Shown here in pieces: positions 1 to 6,382 of a DNA stretch of 8,577 bases (positions within the stretch are counted from its first letter, which is position 1; each line of letters begins with the position of its first letter). The notes beneath the pieces are model-generated. The model had not been told where the DNA came from, searched no databases, and saw nothing but the letters and a program-made list of their open reading frames with translations. A program made the position numbers and the translations under genes. The DNA is taken from contig DLOP01000099.1 of the NCBI GenBank assembly GCA_002478505.1, positions 5,525-14,101 of the forward strand, in the 5' to 3' direction. This DNA is from Lachnospiraceae bacterium UBA7481. Lineage in GTDB: Bacteria > Bacillota > Clostridia > Lachnospirales > Lachnospiraceae.

Positions 1-389
1 AGGCGTTATTGGAAGTGACAGTTCAGGGGGCCGGTTCAAAGGAAGACGCAAAGATCCTTGCGAAATCTGTTGTCTGTTCCAGTCTGGTAAAGGCGATGAT
101 CTATGGACATGACGCCAATGCGGGAAGGATCATGTGTGCGCTGGGATATTCCGGCATAGATTTTCAGCCGGAAAAGGTGGATCTGTATTTTAGCAGCAAA
201 GCGGGAAAGATACTGATCTTTCAGGGCGGCATAGCGGCGGATTACAGTGAGGAAGAAGCGACCGGGATCTTATCCGAACCGGAGGTGACCGTGATTGTTG
301 ATATGCACGAAGGGGATGCTTCTGCAACGGCATGGGGATGCGATCTGACCTACGACTATGTGAAGATCAATGCAGATTACCGGTCCTGA
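1..389 (+). CDS. argJ: Bifunctional ornithine acetyltransferase / N-acetylglutamate synthase, C-terminal part
   Basis: The gene enters from before the window; the reading frame begins at base 3 and 128 residues are visible of a family usually about 400 long. ArgJ moves the acetyl group from N-acetylornithine to glutamate, and in bifunctional forms also makes acetylglutamate from acetyl-CoA, in the cytosol. The visible part is the end of the beta chain. It has the family signatures GRIMCALGYSG and, at the C-terminus, SATAWGCDLTYDYVKINADY, which is nearly invariant in ArgJ. The self-cleavage site with its threonine nucleophile lies upstream and cannot be checked, nor can mono- versus bifunctionality. 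argB follows after 111 bases and argD after that, as expected for an arginine operon. There is no reason to suspect a TTG start at base 9, because the frame is open to the window edge. Confidence 0.95.
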   Translation, partial: ALLEVTVQGAGSKEDAKILAKSVVCSSLVKAMIYGHDANAGRIMCALGYSGIDFQPEKVDLYFSSKAGKILIFQGGIAADYSEEEATGILSEPEVTVIVDMHEGDASATAWGCDLTYDYVKINADYRS

Positions 390-424
390 CGGGTGTTTTT
401 GCAGAGTGTCAATATATTAGGTAA

Positions 425-453
425 TTGCACAACGTAAGATTGAAGAATAGAGT
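425..453 (+). promoter_or_regulatory. Weak candidate promoter before argB
   Basis: TTGCAC (425-430) and TAGAGT (448-453) are 17 bases apart; each matches the sigma-A consensus at only four or five positions. The 111-base argJ-argB gap is long for an operon junction, which is why a second promoter is worth noting. The A+T-rich motif AATATATTA occurs at 411-419 and again at 472-480. No clear ArgR box could be assigned. The genes may equally be co-transcribed from upstream. Confidence 0.2.
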
Positions 454-481
454 TTTGCAAATGCCTATTGTAATATATTAC

Positions 482-490
482 GGAGGGGAG
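482..490 (+). promoter_or_regulatory. Ribosome binding site deciding the TTG start of argB
   Basis: GGAGGGGAG lies 10 bases before TTG at 501. The first in-frame ATG, at 516, would be 25 bases away with no other usable site, so the TTG codon is the better start. Confidence 0.6.
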
Positions 491-500
491 AACCGAAAAA

Positions 501-1391
501 TTGAACGATAAGGAAATGGATAAGATCTTAAGCAAAGCGGAGGTTTTGATCGAGGCGCTGCCTTATATACAGAAATTTAACAGAAGGATCATCGTTGTGA
601 AATATGGGGGAAGCGCCATGACGGATCCGGAGCTGCAGAAAAACGTCATTAAGGATGTTGTGCTGCTGAAACTGGTAGGATTTAAGCCGATTATCGTGCA
701 TGGCGGCGGCAAGGAGATCAGCAGCTGGGTGAAGAAGGTAGGCAAGGAATCGGAGTTTGTCAACGGACTTCGTGTGACGGATGCAGAGACGATGGAAATT
801 GCAGAAATGGTACTCAGCAAGGTGAATAAGCGTCTGGTATCCATGATCCAGTCCCTTGGCGTATATGCAGCGGGCATCAGTGGCAAGGACGGAGAGCTTT
901 TAAAAGTGGAAAAGAAGCTGTCTGACGGTAAGGATATCGGTTATGTGGGACAGATCACCCATGTGGATGTCAAGATATTACAAGATCTTTTGGAGAAGGA
1001 TTTCCTGCCGGTGGTTGCACCGATCGGTATGGATGAGCAGTTTGAAAGCTATAACATCAATGCGGATGACGCGGCATGCGCCATTGCACAGGCGGTCGGC
1101 GCGGAGAAGCTTGCGTTTTTGACGGATATCGAAGGACTGTATCGGGATATCAATGATAAATCTTCTTTTATTTCAAGATGTAATGTCAGTCAGGCGCATG
1201 AGCTGGTGGACGGCGGATTGATCGGCGGCGGTATGCTCCCGAAGCTGAATAACTGTATTGAAGCCATTGAAAACGGCGTCAACAGGGTGCATATCTTAGA
1301 TGGACGGATCGCCCACTGCCTTCTGCTGGAGATCTTTACCAATCAGGGAATCGGAACGGCGATCATACAAGACGGCGAGAGTCTGGATTAA
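501..1391 (+). CDS. argB: Acetylglutamate kinase
   Basis: This enzyme phosphorylates N-acetylglutamate with ATP, the second step of ornithine synthesis, in the cytosol. The 296-residue product has the amino-acid kinase fold signatures in order: KYGG (34-37) for the phosphates, HGGG (67-70) and NGLRVTD (88-94) for acetylglutamate, NINADD (185-190), and GGLIGGGMLPK (238-248) near the nucleotide site. HGGGKE replaces the common HGGGPE, a variant I believe is usual in Clostridia. Residues 1-25 form a helix-like extension before the first strand; in the family such an N-helix goes with arginine-inhibited hexameric enzymes, so feedback inhibition by arginine is a reasonable inference. The start is TTG, chosen on the ribosome binding site at 482-490. 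argJ lies upstream and argD 59 bases downstream. Confidence 0.97.
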   Translation: MNDKEMDKILSKAEVLIEALPYIQKFNRRIIVVKYGGSAMTDPELQKNVIKDVVLLKLVGFKPIIVHGGGKEISSWVKKVGKESEFVNGLRVTDAETMEIAEMVLSKVNKRLVSMIQSLGVYAAGISGKDGELLKVEKKLSDGKDIGYVGQITHVDVKILQDLLEKDFLPVVAPIGMDEQFESYNINADDAACAIAQAVGAEKLAFLTDIEGLYRDINDKSSFISRCNVSQAHELVDGGLIGGGMLPKLNNCIEAIENGVNRVHILDGRIAHCLLLEIFTNQGIGTAIIQDGESLD

Positions 1392-1450
1392 CGTAAGGGC
1401 AATGGCGCGGGATATAATAGAAAAGCCGGAAGAATGAAAGGATGATAAAC

Positions 1451-2635
1451 ATGAGTATGCAGCAATATATTGATGAGGCGGAAAGCGTCCTGCTTCATAC
1501 ATATAACCGCTATCCGGTTGTATTTGAGAGCGGAGAGGGCGTTTATTTAAAAGATACGGACGGAAAGAAATATCTTGACTTTTGTTCCGGCATCGGCGTA
1601 TTTGCTTTGGGCTATGGCGATCAGGAATACAATGACGCAGTCAAGGCGCAGGTCGATAAGCTCCTGCATACGTCCAATTATTATTATAACGTACCTGCAA
1701 CCCGGGCGGCAAAGGCAGTTCTGAAGGTATCCGGTATGGATCGGATCTTTTTTACAAACAGCGGCGCAGAGGCGGTAGAGGGTGCGATCAAAGCGGCAAG
1801 AAAATACGCGTATTTAAAGGATAATACAACAGACCATGAGATCATAGCGATGGAACATTCTTTTCACGGGCGTACCATGGGGGCATTGTCCGTGACGGGA
1901 ACGCCGAAGTATCGGGAAGCGTTTCGACCGATGATTGGAAATGTGAGATTTGCAAAGTTCAATGAAATAGAGAGTATAAAGGCACAACTGACGGACAAGA
2001 CTTGTGCGGTCATGATGGAAACCGTACAGGGAGAAGGCGGTATTCATCCTGCGGAAAAGGAATTCCTGCAGGCGGTAAGGGATCTTTGCAATGAACGGGA
2101 TATCCTGTTGATCTTAGATGAGATCCAATGCGGTATGGGCAGGACAGGATCGATGTTTGCATGGCAGCAGTATGATGTCAAACCGGATATCATGACGTCT
2201 GCAAAAGCGCTTGGCTGCGGCATACCGGTAGGCGCATTTTTAATGACGCAGAAGGTGGCGGATCAGTCCCTGACGGCAGGCGATCATGGTACGACCTACG
2301 GCGGCAATCCGTTGGCCGGAGCTGCGGTATGCAAGGTGATGGAGCTTTTTGAAAAGAAGGATGTGCTGAACAATGTGGCTTCCGTTTCCGCTTATCTGGA
2401 AGAACAGCTTGAAAGCTTGAAAGCGGAACATGGGGATATCATTGACCGGCGCGGACGAGGACTGATGCAGGGGTTGGAATTTGACCATCCGGTAGGGGAT
2501 ATTCTTAAACGTGCCTTGGAAGAGGGACTGGTACTGATCAATGCCGGTACGAATGTGATCCGTTTTCTGCCCCCGTTGGTCATTACGAGGGAGCATGTGG
2601 ATGAAATGGTGGCAATCCTGAAAAAGTGTCTATGA
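1451..2635 (+). CDS. argD: Acetylornithine aminotransferase
   Basis: A class-III PLP aminotransferase that converts N-acetylglutamate semialdehyde to N-acetylornithine with glutamate as amino donor. Signatures seen are FTNSGAEAVEGAIKAARKY (phosphate-binding region), HSFHGRT, the pocket aspartate in LDEIQCGMGRTG, and SAKALGCGIPVGA with the Schiff-base lysine at residue 252. GTTYGGNPLA closes the active site. Length is 394 residues, normal for ArgD. Three in-frame ATGs lie at 1442, 1451 and 1457. AAAGGA (1437-1442) touches the first but sits 8 bases before the second, so 1451 is preferred. A TATAAT at 1413-1418 has only a poor -35 partner (TTAACG, 19 bases away), so an internal promoter is possible but weak. 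The succinyl-ornithine or GABA aminotransferase subfamilies are less likely given the argJ-argB context. Confidence 0.95.
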   Translation: MSMQQYIDEAESVLLHTYNRYPVVFESGEGVYLKDTDGKKYLDFCSGIGVFALGYGDQEYNDAVKAQVDKLLHTSNYYYNVPATRAAKAVLKVSGMDRIFFTNSGAEAVEGAIKAARKYAYLKDNTTDHEIIAMEHSFHGRTMGALSVTGTPKYREAFRPMIGNVRFAKFNEIESIKAQLTDKTCAVMMETVQGEGGIHPAEKEFLQAVRDLCNERDILLILDEIQCGMGRTGSMFAWQQYDVKPDIMTSAKALGCGIPVGAFLMTQKVADQSLTAGDHGTTYGGNPLAGAAVCKVMELFEKKDVLNNVASVSAYLEEQLESLKAEHGDIIDRRGRGLMQGLEFDHPVGDILKRALEEGLVLINAGTNVIRFLPPLVITREHVDEMVAILKKCL

Positions 2636-2693
2636 TTTCAGACCACAGGTCTAAGGGAACAAATATTTTTAAATTACAGTTAAAAAGGCGTGG

Positions 2694-4172
2694 ATGCTAA
2701 GTATGGATTCAAAACACAGGATAACGTCAATCCTTCTCCTGCTGGCAATGCTGGCGGGAATATGGTATGCAGGGACGCGTGGCGGCACTGCAGATAACGG
2801 TTTTATGTCAGGGTTTCAGAAGGATACCATATATATCTGGTATACGGATGAAGCCCTGACCGATTATATTAATAGTGCGGCATTGGCATTTTATGAGGAT
2901 TATGATGTGCGTGTGGTGCCGGTGCTGCAGTCGGGACTTGAGTATGTGCAGGCATTAAACGCTGCTTCTGTCAGCGGCAATGAGATGCCGGATCTTTATC
3001 TGACAGGTTCTGATTCCCTGGAGAGGCTGATCATGGCGGGACTGGCATCTCCGGTGGAGGACACAAAAGGGATTCTGAATGATTTTTATTTTCCGCAGAC
3101 TGCGCTGGATGCAGTGACTTATAGGGGAGAAAATTATGCATATCCGTTTTACTATGAGACATCGTTTCTGCTATATAATAAAAGCTATCTGACCCAGATC
3201 GCGGACGGCGCGCTGCGTGAGGAGATCACTTTAGGAGGCGAAGCCGGACAGAATGGAGGCGCTGATGAAGGGATGGACGACGGAGAAGATATGTATATGG
3301 AGCAGGGCGTACCGGAAGGATATGATGAGGCGTCATGGGATGCGGCTGTCTCGCAGAAGATGCATGATCTGATCCCGGCGTCCATAGAGGATATCCTTAA
3401 CATTGCGGATGCCTACAATGCTCCGGAACAGGTGGAGAATATCTTTCTCTGGGATGTCTCGGATATTTTATATAATTATTTTTTTGCGGGGGCGTATATG
3501 AATGTGGGAGGCCCCTGTGGGGATGATGCGTCTGTTATTGAGATCTACAATGAAGATACGATCGCGTGTATGAGCGTATATCAGGGACTTCACCAGTTTT
3601 TTTCCATAGAATCCAAGGAAAGCAGTTATGCTCAGGTGCTGCAGGAGTTCATGGATGGTAAGACACTCTTTACGATTGCGACGATTGACGCCATCAGCAG
3701 TCTTGAGGAAGCAAAAGCGGAAGGGAAATTTCCGTATGAATACGGCATCGCGTTGTTGCCGAGCATCGATGGAGTGCATGCCGCAAGAGGTTTGTCTGTA
3801 ACGAATGTCATTGCAGTGAACGGTTACAGTGAGCATAAGGAGATGGCAAATATCTTTGCAAGATACCTTGTCTACGAGAATGCGGGCACCTTGTACGACA
3901 GGACAGGTAAGATGCAGGCGACTTATCCGATTGAAAATTTTGTGACGGATATCCGGGATGAAATCGCTGTTATTTATGGGAATTCCACTTCCCTGCCTAA
4001 GATTTTGGAAATCAGCAATTTCTGGATACAGTTGGAGCTGGCATATACCAAGATCTGGGATGGAGGCAATGTCAACGATGTGCTCAGGCAGCTTTCCGAG
4101 CAGATGAAGACGCAGATCGCCGGGGAGGGCGTTGTGGAGGAAGTGATCCCATCAGCGACACCGGAATTATAA
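2694..4172 (+). CDS. Extracellular solute-binding protein, orphan, membrane-anchored
   Basis: The 492-residue product starts with a short basic stretch and a hydrophobic segment (about residues 10-26), so it is exported. The body resembles family 1 sugar-type solute-binding proteins: a first strand with IYIWYTDE, MPDLYLTGSDSLERLI, YAYPFYYETSFLLYNKSYL, a mid-protein YQGLHQFF helix, and the FARYLVYENAGTLYDRTGKM hinge-side region. Two things are odd. There is no lipobox cysteine after the hydrophobic segment, although most Gram-positive binding proteins are lipoproteins. A low-complexity Gly/Asp/Glu stretch (about residues 181-212) interrupts the fold. No permease or ATPase gene is adjacent, so the transporter partner and ligand are unknown; a sensory or docking role is possible. 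The start at 2694 has AAAAGG (2683-2688) five bases upstream; ATG 2703 is a less well placed alternative. Confidence 0.8.
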   Translation: MLSMDSKHRITSILLLLAMLAGIWYAGTRGGTADNGFMSGFQKDTIYIWYTDEALTDYINSAALAFYEDYDVRVVPVLQSGLEYVQALNAASVSGNEMPDLYLTGSDSLERLIMAGLASPVEDTKGILNDFYFPQTALDAVTYRGENYAYPFYYETSFLLYNKSYLTQIADGALREEITLGGEAGQNGGADEGMDDGEDMYMEQGVPEGYDEASWDAAVSQKMHDLIPASIEDILNIADAYNAPEQVENIFLWDVSDILYNYFFAGAYMNVGGPCGDDASVIEIYNEDTIACMSVYQGLHQFFSIESKESSYAQVLQEFMDGKTLFTIATIDAISSLEEAKAEGKFPYEYGIALLPSIDGVHAARGLSVTNVIAVNGYSEHKEMANIFARYLVYENAGTLYDRTGKMQATYPIENFVTDIRDEIAVIYGNSTSLPKILEISNFWIQLELAYTKIWDGGNVNDVLRQLSEQMKTQIAGEGVVEEVIPSATPEL

Positions 4173-4251
4173 TACGATTCTGTATTCCAAGCCGGTCAGA
4201 TGACCAGTAAAATGTTTGTAAAATTAAAAATGCAGCTCATTAACAGTTAAA

Positions 4252-4312
4252 AAAGCCGAGCCCGACATCAATGAATGTCAGACCCGGCTTTCTATCTGAT
4301 TTTCGTTTTTTT
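4252..4312. terminator. Rho-independent terminator-like hairpin, possibly bidirectional
   Basis: AAAGCCG (4252-4258) pairs with CGGCTTT (4285-4291) and GACAT (4264-4268) with ATGTC (4275-4279), separated by an imperfect five-base stretch and closed by a six-base loop. On the + strand the seven-T run (4306-4312) comes 14 bases after the stem, with only short T runs in between. On the - strand the stem is followed immediately by six Ts, a better terminator shape. It most likely ends the transcript of the solute-binding gene and insulates the regulator operon. Confidence 0.65.
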
Positions 4313-4380
4313 CTGATAGCACAGAATTATGCCTGATTTAGGTGGGCAAAGATTAATTTCTGTTAAAAATATTTATTATT

Positions 4381-4389
4381 TGATATAAT
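4381..4389 (+). promoter_or_regulatory. Extended -10 promoter element, upstream copy
   Basis: TGATATAAT is a perfect extended -10 (TGnTATAAT). It sits inside the 12-base repeat TTTGATATAATG (4379-4390), which recurs 39 bases downstream. No good -35 is seen, as is tolerated for extended -10 promoters. It would drive the regulator gene at 4449. Confidence 0.5.
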
Positions 4390-4390
4390 G

Positions 4391-4414
4391 AACATGACAT
4401 ACAGTTGTCGTGTT
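4391..4414 (+). promoter_or_regulatory. Candidate operator between the two promoter boxes
   Basis: The inverted repeat AACATGACA (4391-4399) / TGTCGTGTT (4406-4414) pairs at eight of nine positions around a six-base centre. It lies between the two -10 copies, just before an HTH regulator gene. HTH/WYL regulators are often autoregulated through dyad sites, so this is the natural candidate operator; that assignment is inference. Confidence 0.45.
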
Positions 4415-4419
4415 ATGTT

Positions 4420-4428
4420 TGATATAAT
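4420..4428 (+). promoter_or_regulatory. Extended -10 promoter element, downstream copy
   Basis: A second perfect TGATATAAT, in the second copy of TTTGATATAATG (4418-4429). It lies 20 bases before the regulator start, so a transcript from it would have a very short leader holding CGGAGTG (4434-4440) as ribosome binding site. The -35 region is poor: ATGACA at 4394-4399 is 23 bases away. Confidence 0.5.
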
Positions 4429-4448
4429 GTAAACGGAGTGTGAAATAG

Positions 4449-5370
4449 ATGAAGATAGACAGGCTGATCGGGATATTGTCCATCTTACTGCAGGAAGAGA
4501 AGACAACGGCGCCGGATCTGGCGGAGAGGTTTGAAGTATCAAGAAGAACTATCAACAGGGATATTGAAGATCTCTGCAAGGCAGGGATTCCCATCAGGAC
4601 AGCACAGGGCGCAGGCGGCGGTATCAGTATTATGGATGGGTACCGTATGGACAGGACCATATTGACCTCCAAGGATATGCAGATGATCCTCGCGGGTCTT
4701 CGGAGTCTGGACAGCGTAAGCGGAAGCAGCTATTATGGACAACTGATGGAGAAGCTGCAGACAGGATCGTCGGAGTTTATCAGCGGCAGGGATTCCATGT
4801 TGATCGACTTGTCATCCTGGTACAAGGGCTCTCTGACGCCGAAGATCGAGGTCATTCAGAGCGCGATTGAAAACAGACACTTTCTGAACTTCCAGTATTA
4901 TGCGCCTGCAGGAGAAAGCGGGCGTTGTATCGAACCATACTACCTTGTGTTCCGGTGGTCGAAGCTGGTATGTATGGGGATGGTGCGGGGACAGAAAGGA
5001 TTACAGACTGTTTAAGCTGAACCGTATGGATCAGGCGGCGGAATCAGATCAGAGCTTTGTAAGCAGAGATGCTCCCATACCGGATCTGTCCAATGAGAAA
5101 ATCTTTCCGGGCGGCATCAAGGTAAAGGCGCTGTTTGCGCCTGATGTGAAATGGAGGCTGGTGGAAGAATTCGGACCCCACTGTTTTACGGAGAATGAGG
5201 ACGGAAGACTTCTTTTTTCCGCCGACTATACGGATAGGGAGAATCTTGTTACATGGATTCTGACATTTGGGGCAAAGGCGGAGGTGTTGGAACCAAAAGA
5301 CATCCGCAATGCAATCAGGCGTATTGCGGAAGAAACAATTAAATTATATCAGGAGGATCAAGATGAGTGA
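4449..5370 (+). pseudogene. YafY-type HTH/WYL transcriptional regulator, split by a one-base frameshift
   Basis: The N-terminal part (4449-5015, 188 codons) has an HTH_11-type winged helix at residues 1-60 with the recognition segment VSRRTINRDIEDL, then the start of the WYL domain (FQYYAPAGESGRCIEPYYLVFRWS). The frame then changes. The next frame, from 4963 to 5370, continues with SWYVWGWCGDRKDYRLFKLNRM and a WCX-type C-terminal domain ending ETIKLYQEDQDE. One surplus A in GAAG (4962 or 4963) accounts for everything; without it the protein is 306 residues, normal for the family. The break falls on the WYL motif itself (here WYV), the part thought to sense ligand or nucleic acid. If real, the product is a 188-residue DNA-binding stub with an unrelated tail. 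A sequencing error cannot be excluded. It heads the operon that follows and likely regulates it. Confidence 0.85.
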
Positions 5371-5662
5371 GAATGTGAGTTGCTGTGGGGCAGATTGTGG
5401 CGCCTGCAGTCTATATGGAAATTTATGCACAGGCTGTAATGAAGCAAGTGGGAGGGTATTTCATGCGCCGGAGGGGAAGGAGTGCCCAATCTATCATTGC
5501 AGTAAGATTCAGCAGGGATTTGCTTCCTGCGGAGAGTGTAAGAACCTTCCCTGTGGGATCATTCTTGGGACGCGTGATCCGAATCTGTCAGAGGAAGAAT
5601 TTATGAAGACAGTGGAAGACCGCGTGAACCGGCTAAAGGGAGGCTCTGGGAATGGCGTTTGA
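5363..5662 (+). CDS. Cysteine-rich DUF3795 family protein
   Basis: A 99-residue protein with eleven cysteines in paired motifs: CCGADCGAC (residues 7-15), CTGC (22-25), CPIYHC (41-46) and CGECKNLPC (56-64). This pattern and length fit DUF3795, small proteins presumed to bind metal (zinc or an iron-sulfur cluster); the biochemical role is not known to me. The start is fixed by a perfect AGGAGG (5351-5356) six bases before the ATG. The ATG lies inside the end of the regulator gene, overlapping it by 8 bases, and the 3' end overlaps the GyrI-like gene by 11 bases. The gene is therefore very likely translated in the same operon and coupled to both. An earlier in-frame start would run back through the regulator C-terminal coding region and has no support. 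Confidence 0.85.
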   Translation: MSENVSCCGADCGACSLYGNLCTGCNEASGRVFHAPEGKECPIYHCSKIQQGFASCGECKNLPCGIILGTRDPNLSEEEFMKTVEDRVNRLKGGSGNGV

Positions 5663-6377
5663 CTATAAGAAGGAATACAAAGAATTTTATCTGCCAAAAG
5701 CAAAGCCGGAAATCGTGACGGTTCCAAAGATGAATTTTCTGGCGGTACGCGGCAGCGGAGATCCCAATAAAGAAGGCGGAGAGTATAAAGCATCCATCGG
5801 GCTTTTGTACGGGATTGCATTTACGATCAAGATGAGTAAGAAGGGCGACCACCAGATAGAAGGATATTTTGATTATGTCGTACCGCCGCTGGAGGGGTTC
5901 TGGTGGCAGGATTGTAGTGTGAGAAGAACTTCTAATCGCTCGCAGCAAAGGCTGCTTTGCGAAGAAGTTCTAAGTCTCACACCGAAAAACGCCAAAGGCG
6001 GGCGTTTTTCATTTGGAATTGATTATAGCTGTAAGGACAGCTTCCAATGGATCTCGGTCATTCGGCTGCCGGATTTTGTGACCAAAGAGGATTTTGACTG
6101 GGCTGTGGAAGAAGCGTCAAGAAAGAAGGCAACGGATTTCTCGAAAGTGGAATTCCTGACATATGAGGAAGGTCTTTGCGTGCAGTGTATGCATATCGGA
6201 GCATATGATGATGAACCGGCGACCGTAGAAGGGATGCATCGCTTTATGGAAGAACAGGGATATGCACTGGATATCACAGACCAGAGATATCATCATGAAA
6301 TTTATTTAAGCGATGCGCGCAGGGTGGCTCCGGAAAGATTGAAAACGGTGATCCGGCATCCCATAAGGAGGGTATAA
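5652..6377 (+). CDS. GyrI-like effector-binding-domain protein with an in-frame palindromic insert
   Basis: A 241-residue cytosolic protein of the GyrI-like small-molecule-binding superfamily. It opens with FDYKKEYKEFYLPK and VPKMNFLAVRGSGDPN; later blocks are WISVIRLPDFVTKEDFDWA, EEGLCVQCMHIGAYDDEPAT and DQRYHHEIYLSD, with a conserved glutamate at 216. Related proteins bind or hydrolyse small xenobiotics or act as effector domains of AraC regulators; the ligand here is unknown. Residues from about 88 to 120, between WWQD and GIDY, are foreign. They are basic, Ser/Gln/Leu-rich, and encoded by a palindromic repeat (5917-5982) plus a hairpin (5985-6009). Without them the length is about 208, what I recall for this family. 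The frame is kept through the insert, so the protein may still work with a surface loop added. The start uses GGGAGG (5638-5643). Confidence 0.85.
   Translation: MAFDYKKEYKEFYLPKAKPEIVTVPKMNFLAVRGSGDPNKEGGEYKASIGLLYGIAFTIKMSKKGDHQIEGYFDYVVPPLEGFWWQDCSVRRTSNRSQQRLLCEEVLSLTPKNAKGGRFSFGIDYSCKDSFQWISVIRLPDFVTKEDFDWAVEEASRKKATDFSKVEFLTYEEGLCVQCMHIGAYDDEPATVEGMHRFMEEQGYALDITDQRYHHEIYLSDARRVAPERLKTVIRHPIRRV
5917..5982. repeat. 66-bp palindromic repeat element inside the GyrI-like gene
   Basis: The outer arms GTGTGAGA (5917-5924) and TCTCACAC (5975-5982) pair perfectly. The next arms, AGAACTTCT (5925-5933) and AGAAGTTCT (5963-5971), also pair perfectly, with a three-base bulge (5972-5974). The centre contains GCAAAG/CTTTGC (5945-5950/5955-5960) around a four-base loop. 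The element is open in the host frame and has no stop, so it is translated. Its shape resembles small non-autonomous palindromic elements such as those inserted in frame in Rickettsia genes. No second copy was found in this window. Confidence 0.75.
5985..6009 (+). repeat. Terminator-like hairpin at the 3' side of the palindromic insert
   Basis: AAAAACGCC (5985-5993) and GGCGTTTTT (6001-6009) form a perfect nine-base stem with a seven-base loop, ending in five Ts. It starts two bases after the palindrome and is part of the same foreign stretch of the GyrI-like gene. By shape it could act as an intrinsic terminator on either strand, though translating ribosomes may prevent this. Confidence 0.6.
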
Positions 6378-6382
6378 AAGAT

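Noticed and set aside
411..480. AATATATTA twice in the argJ-argB gap, considered as ArgR boxes
   Set aside because: They lack the spaced symmetry of ArgR sites and are simple A+T-rich strings.
563..886. Open frame of about 107 codons on the minus strand inside argB, and similar antisense frames elsewhere
   Set aside because: They lie fully inside well-supported genes, have no ribosome binding sites and resemble no protein family I know.
2640..2670. Possible terminator after argD: AGACC/GGTCT hairpin and a T5 run
   Set aside because: The stem is only five bases and the T run begins 13 bases later, too weak to call.
2676..4253. ACAGTTAAAAA on both sides of the solute-binding gene (2676-2686 and 4243-4253), as if flanking a mobile unit
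   Set aside because: Eleven A+T-rich bases with no inverted ends, transposase or composition change; most likely chance.
4956..4968. Programmed ribosomal frameshifting in the regulator gene
   Set aside because: No slippery heptamer, internal ribosome binding site or stimulatory stem is evident; a mutation or sequence error is simpler.
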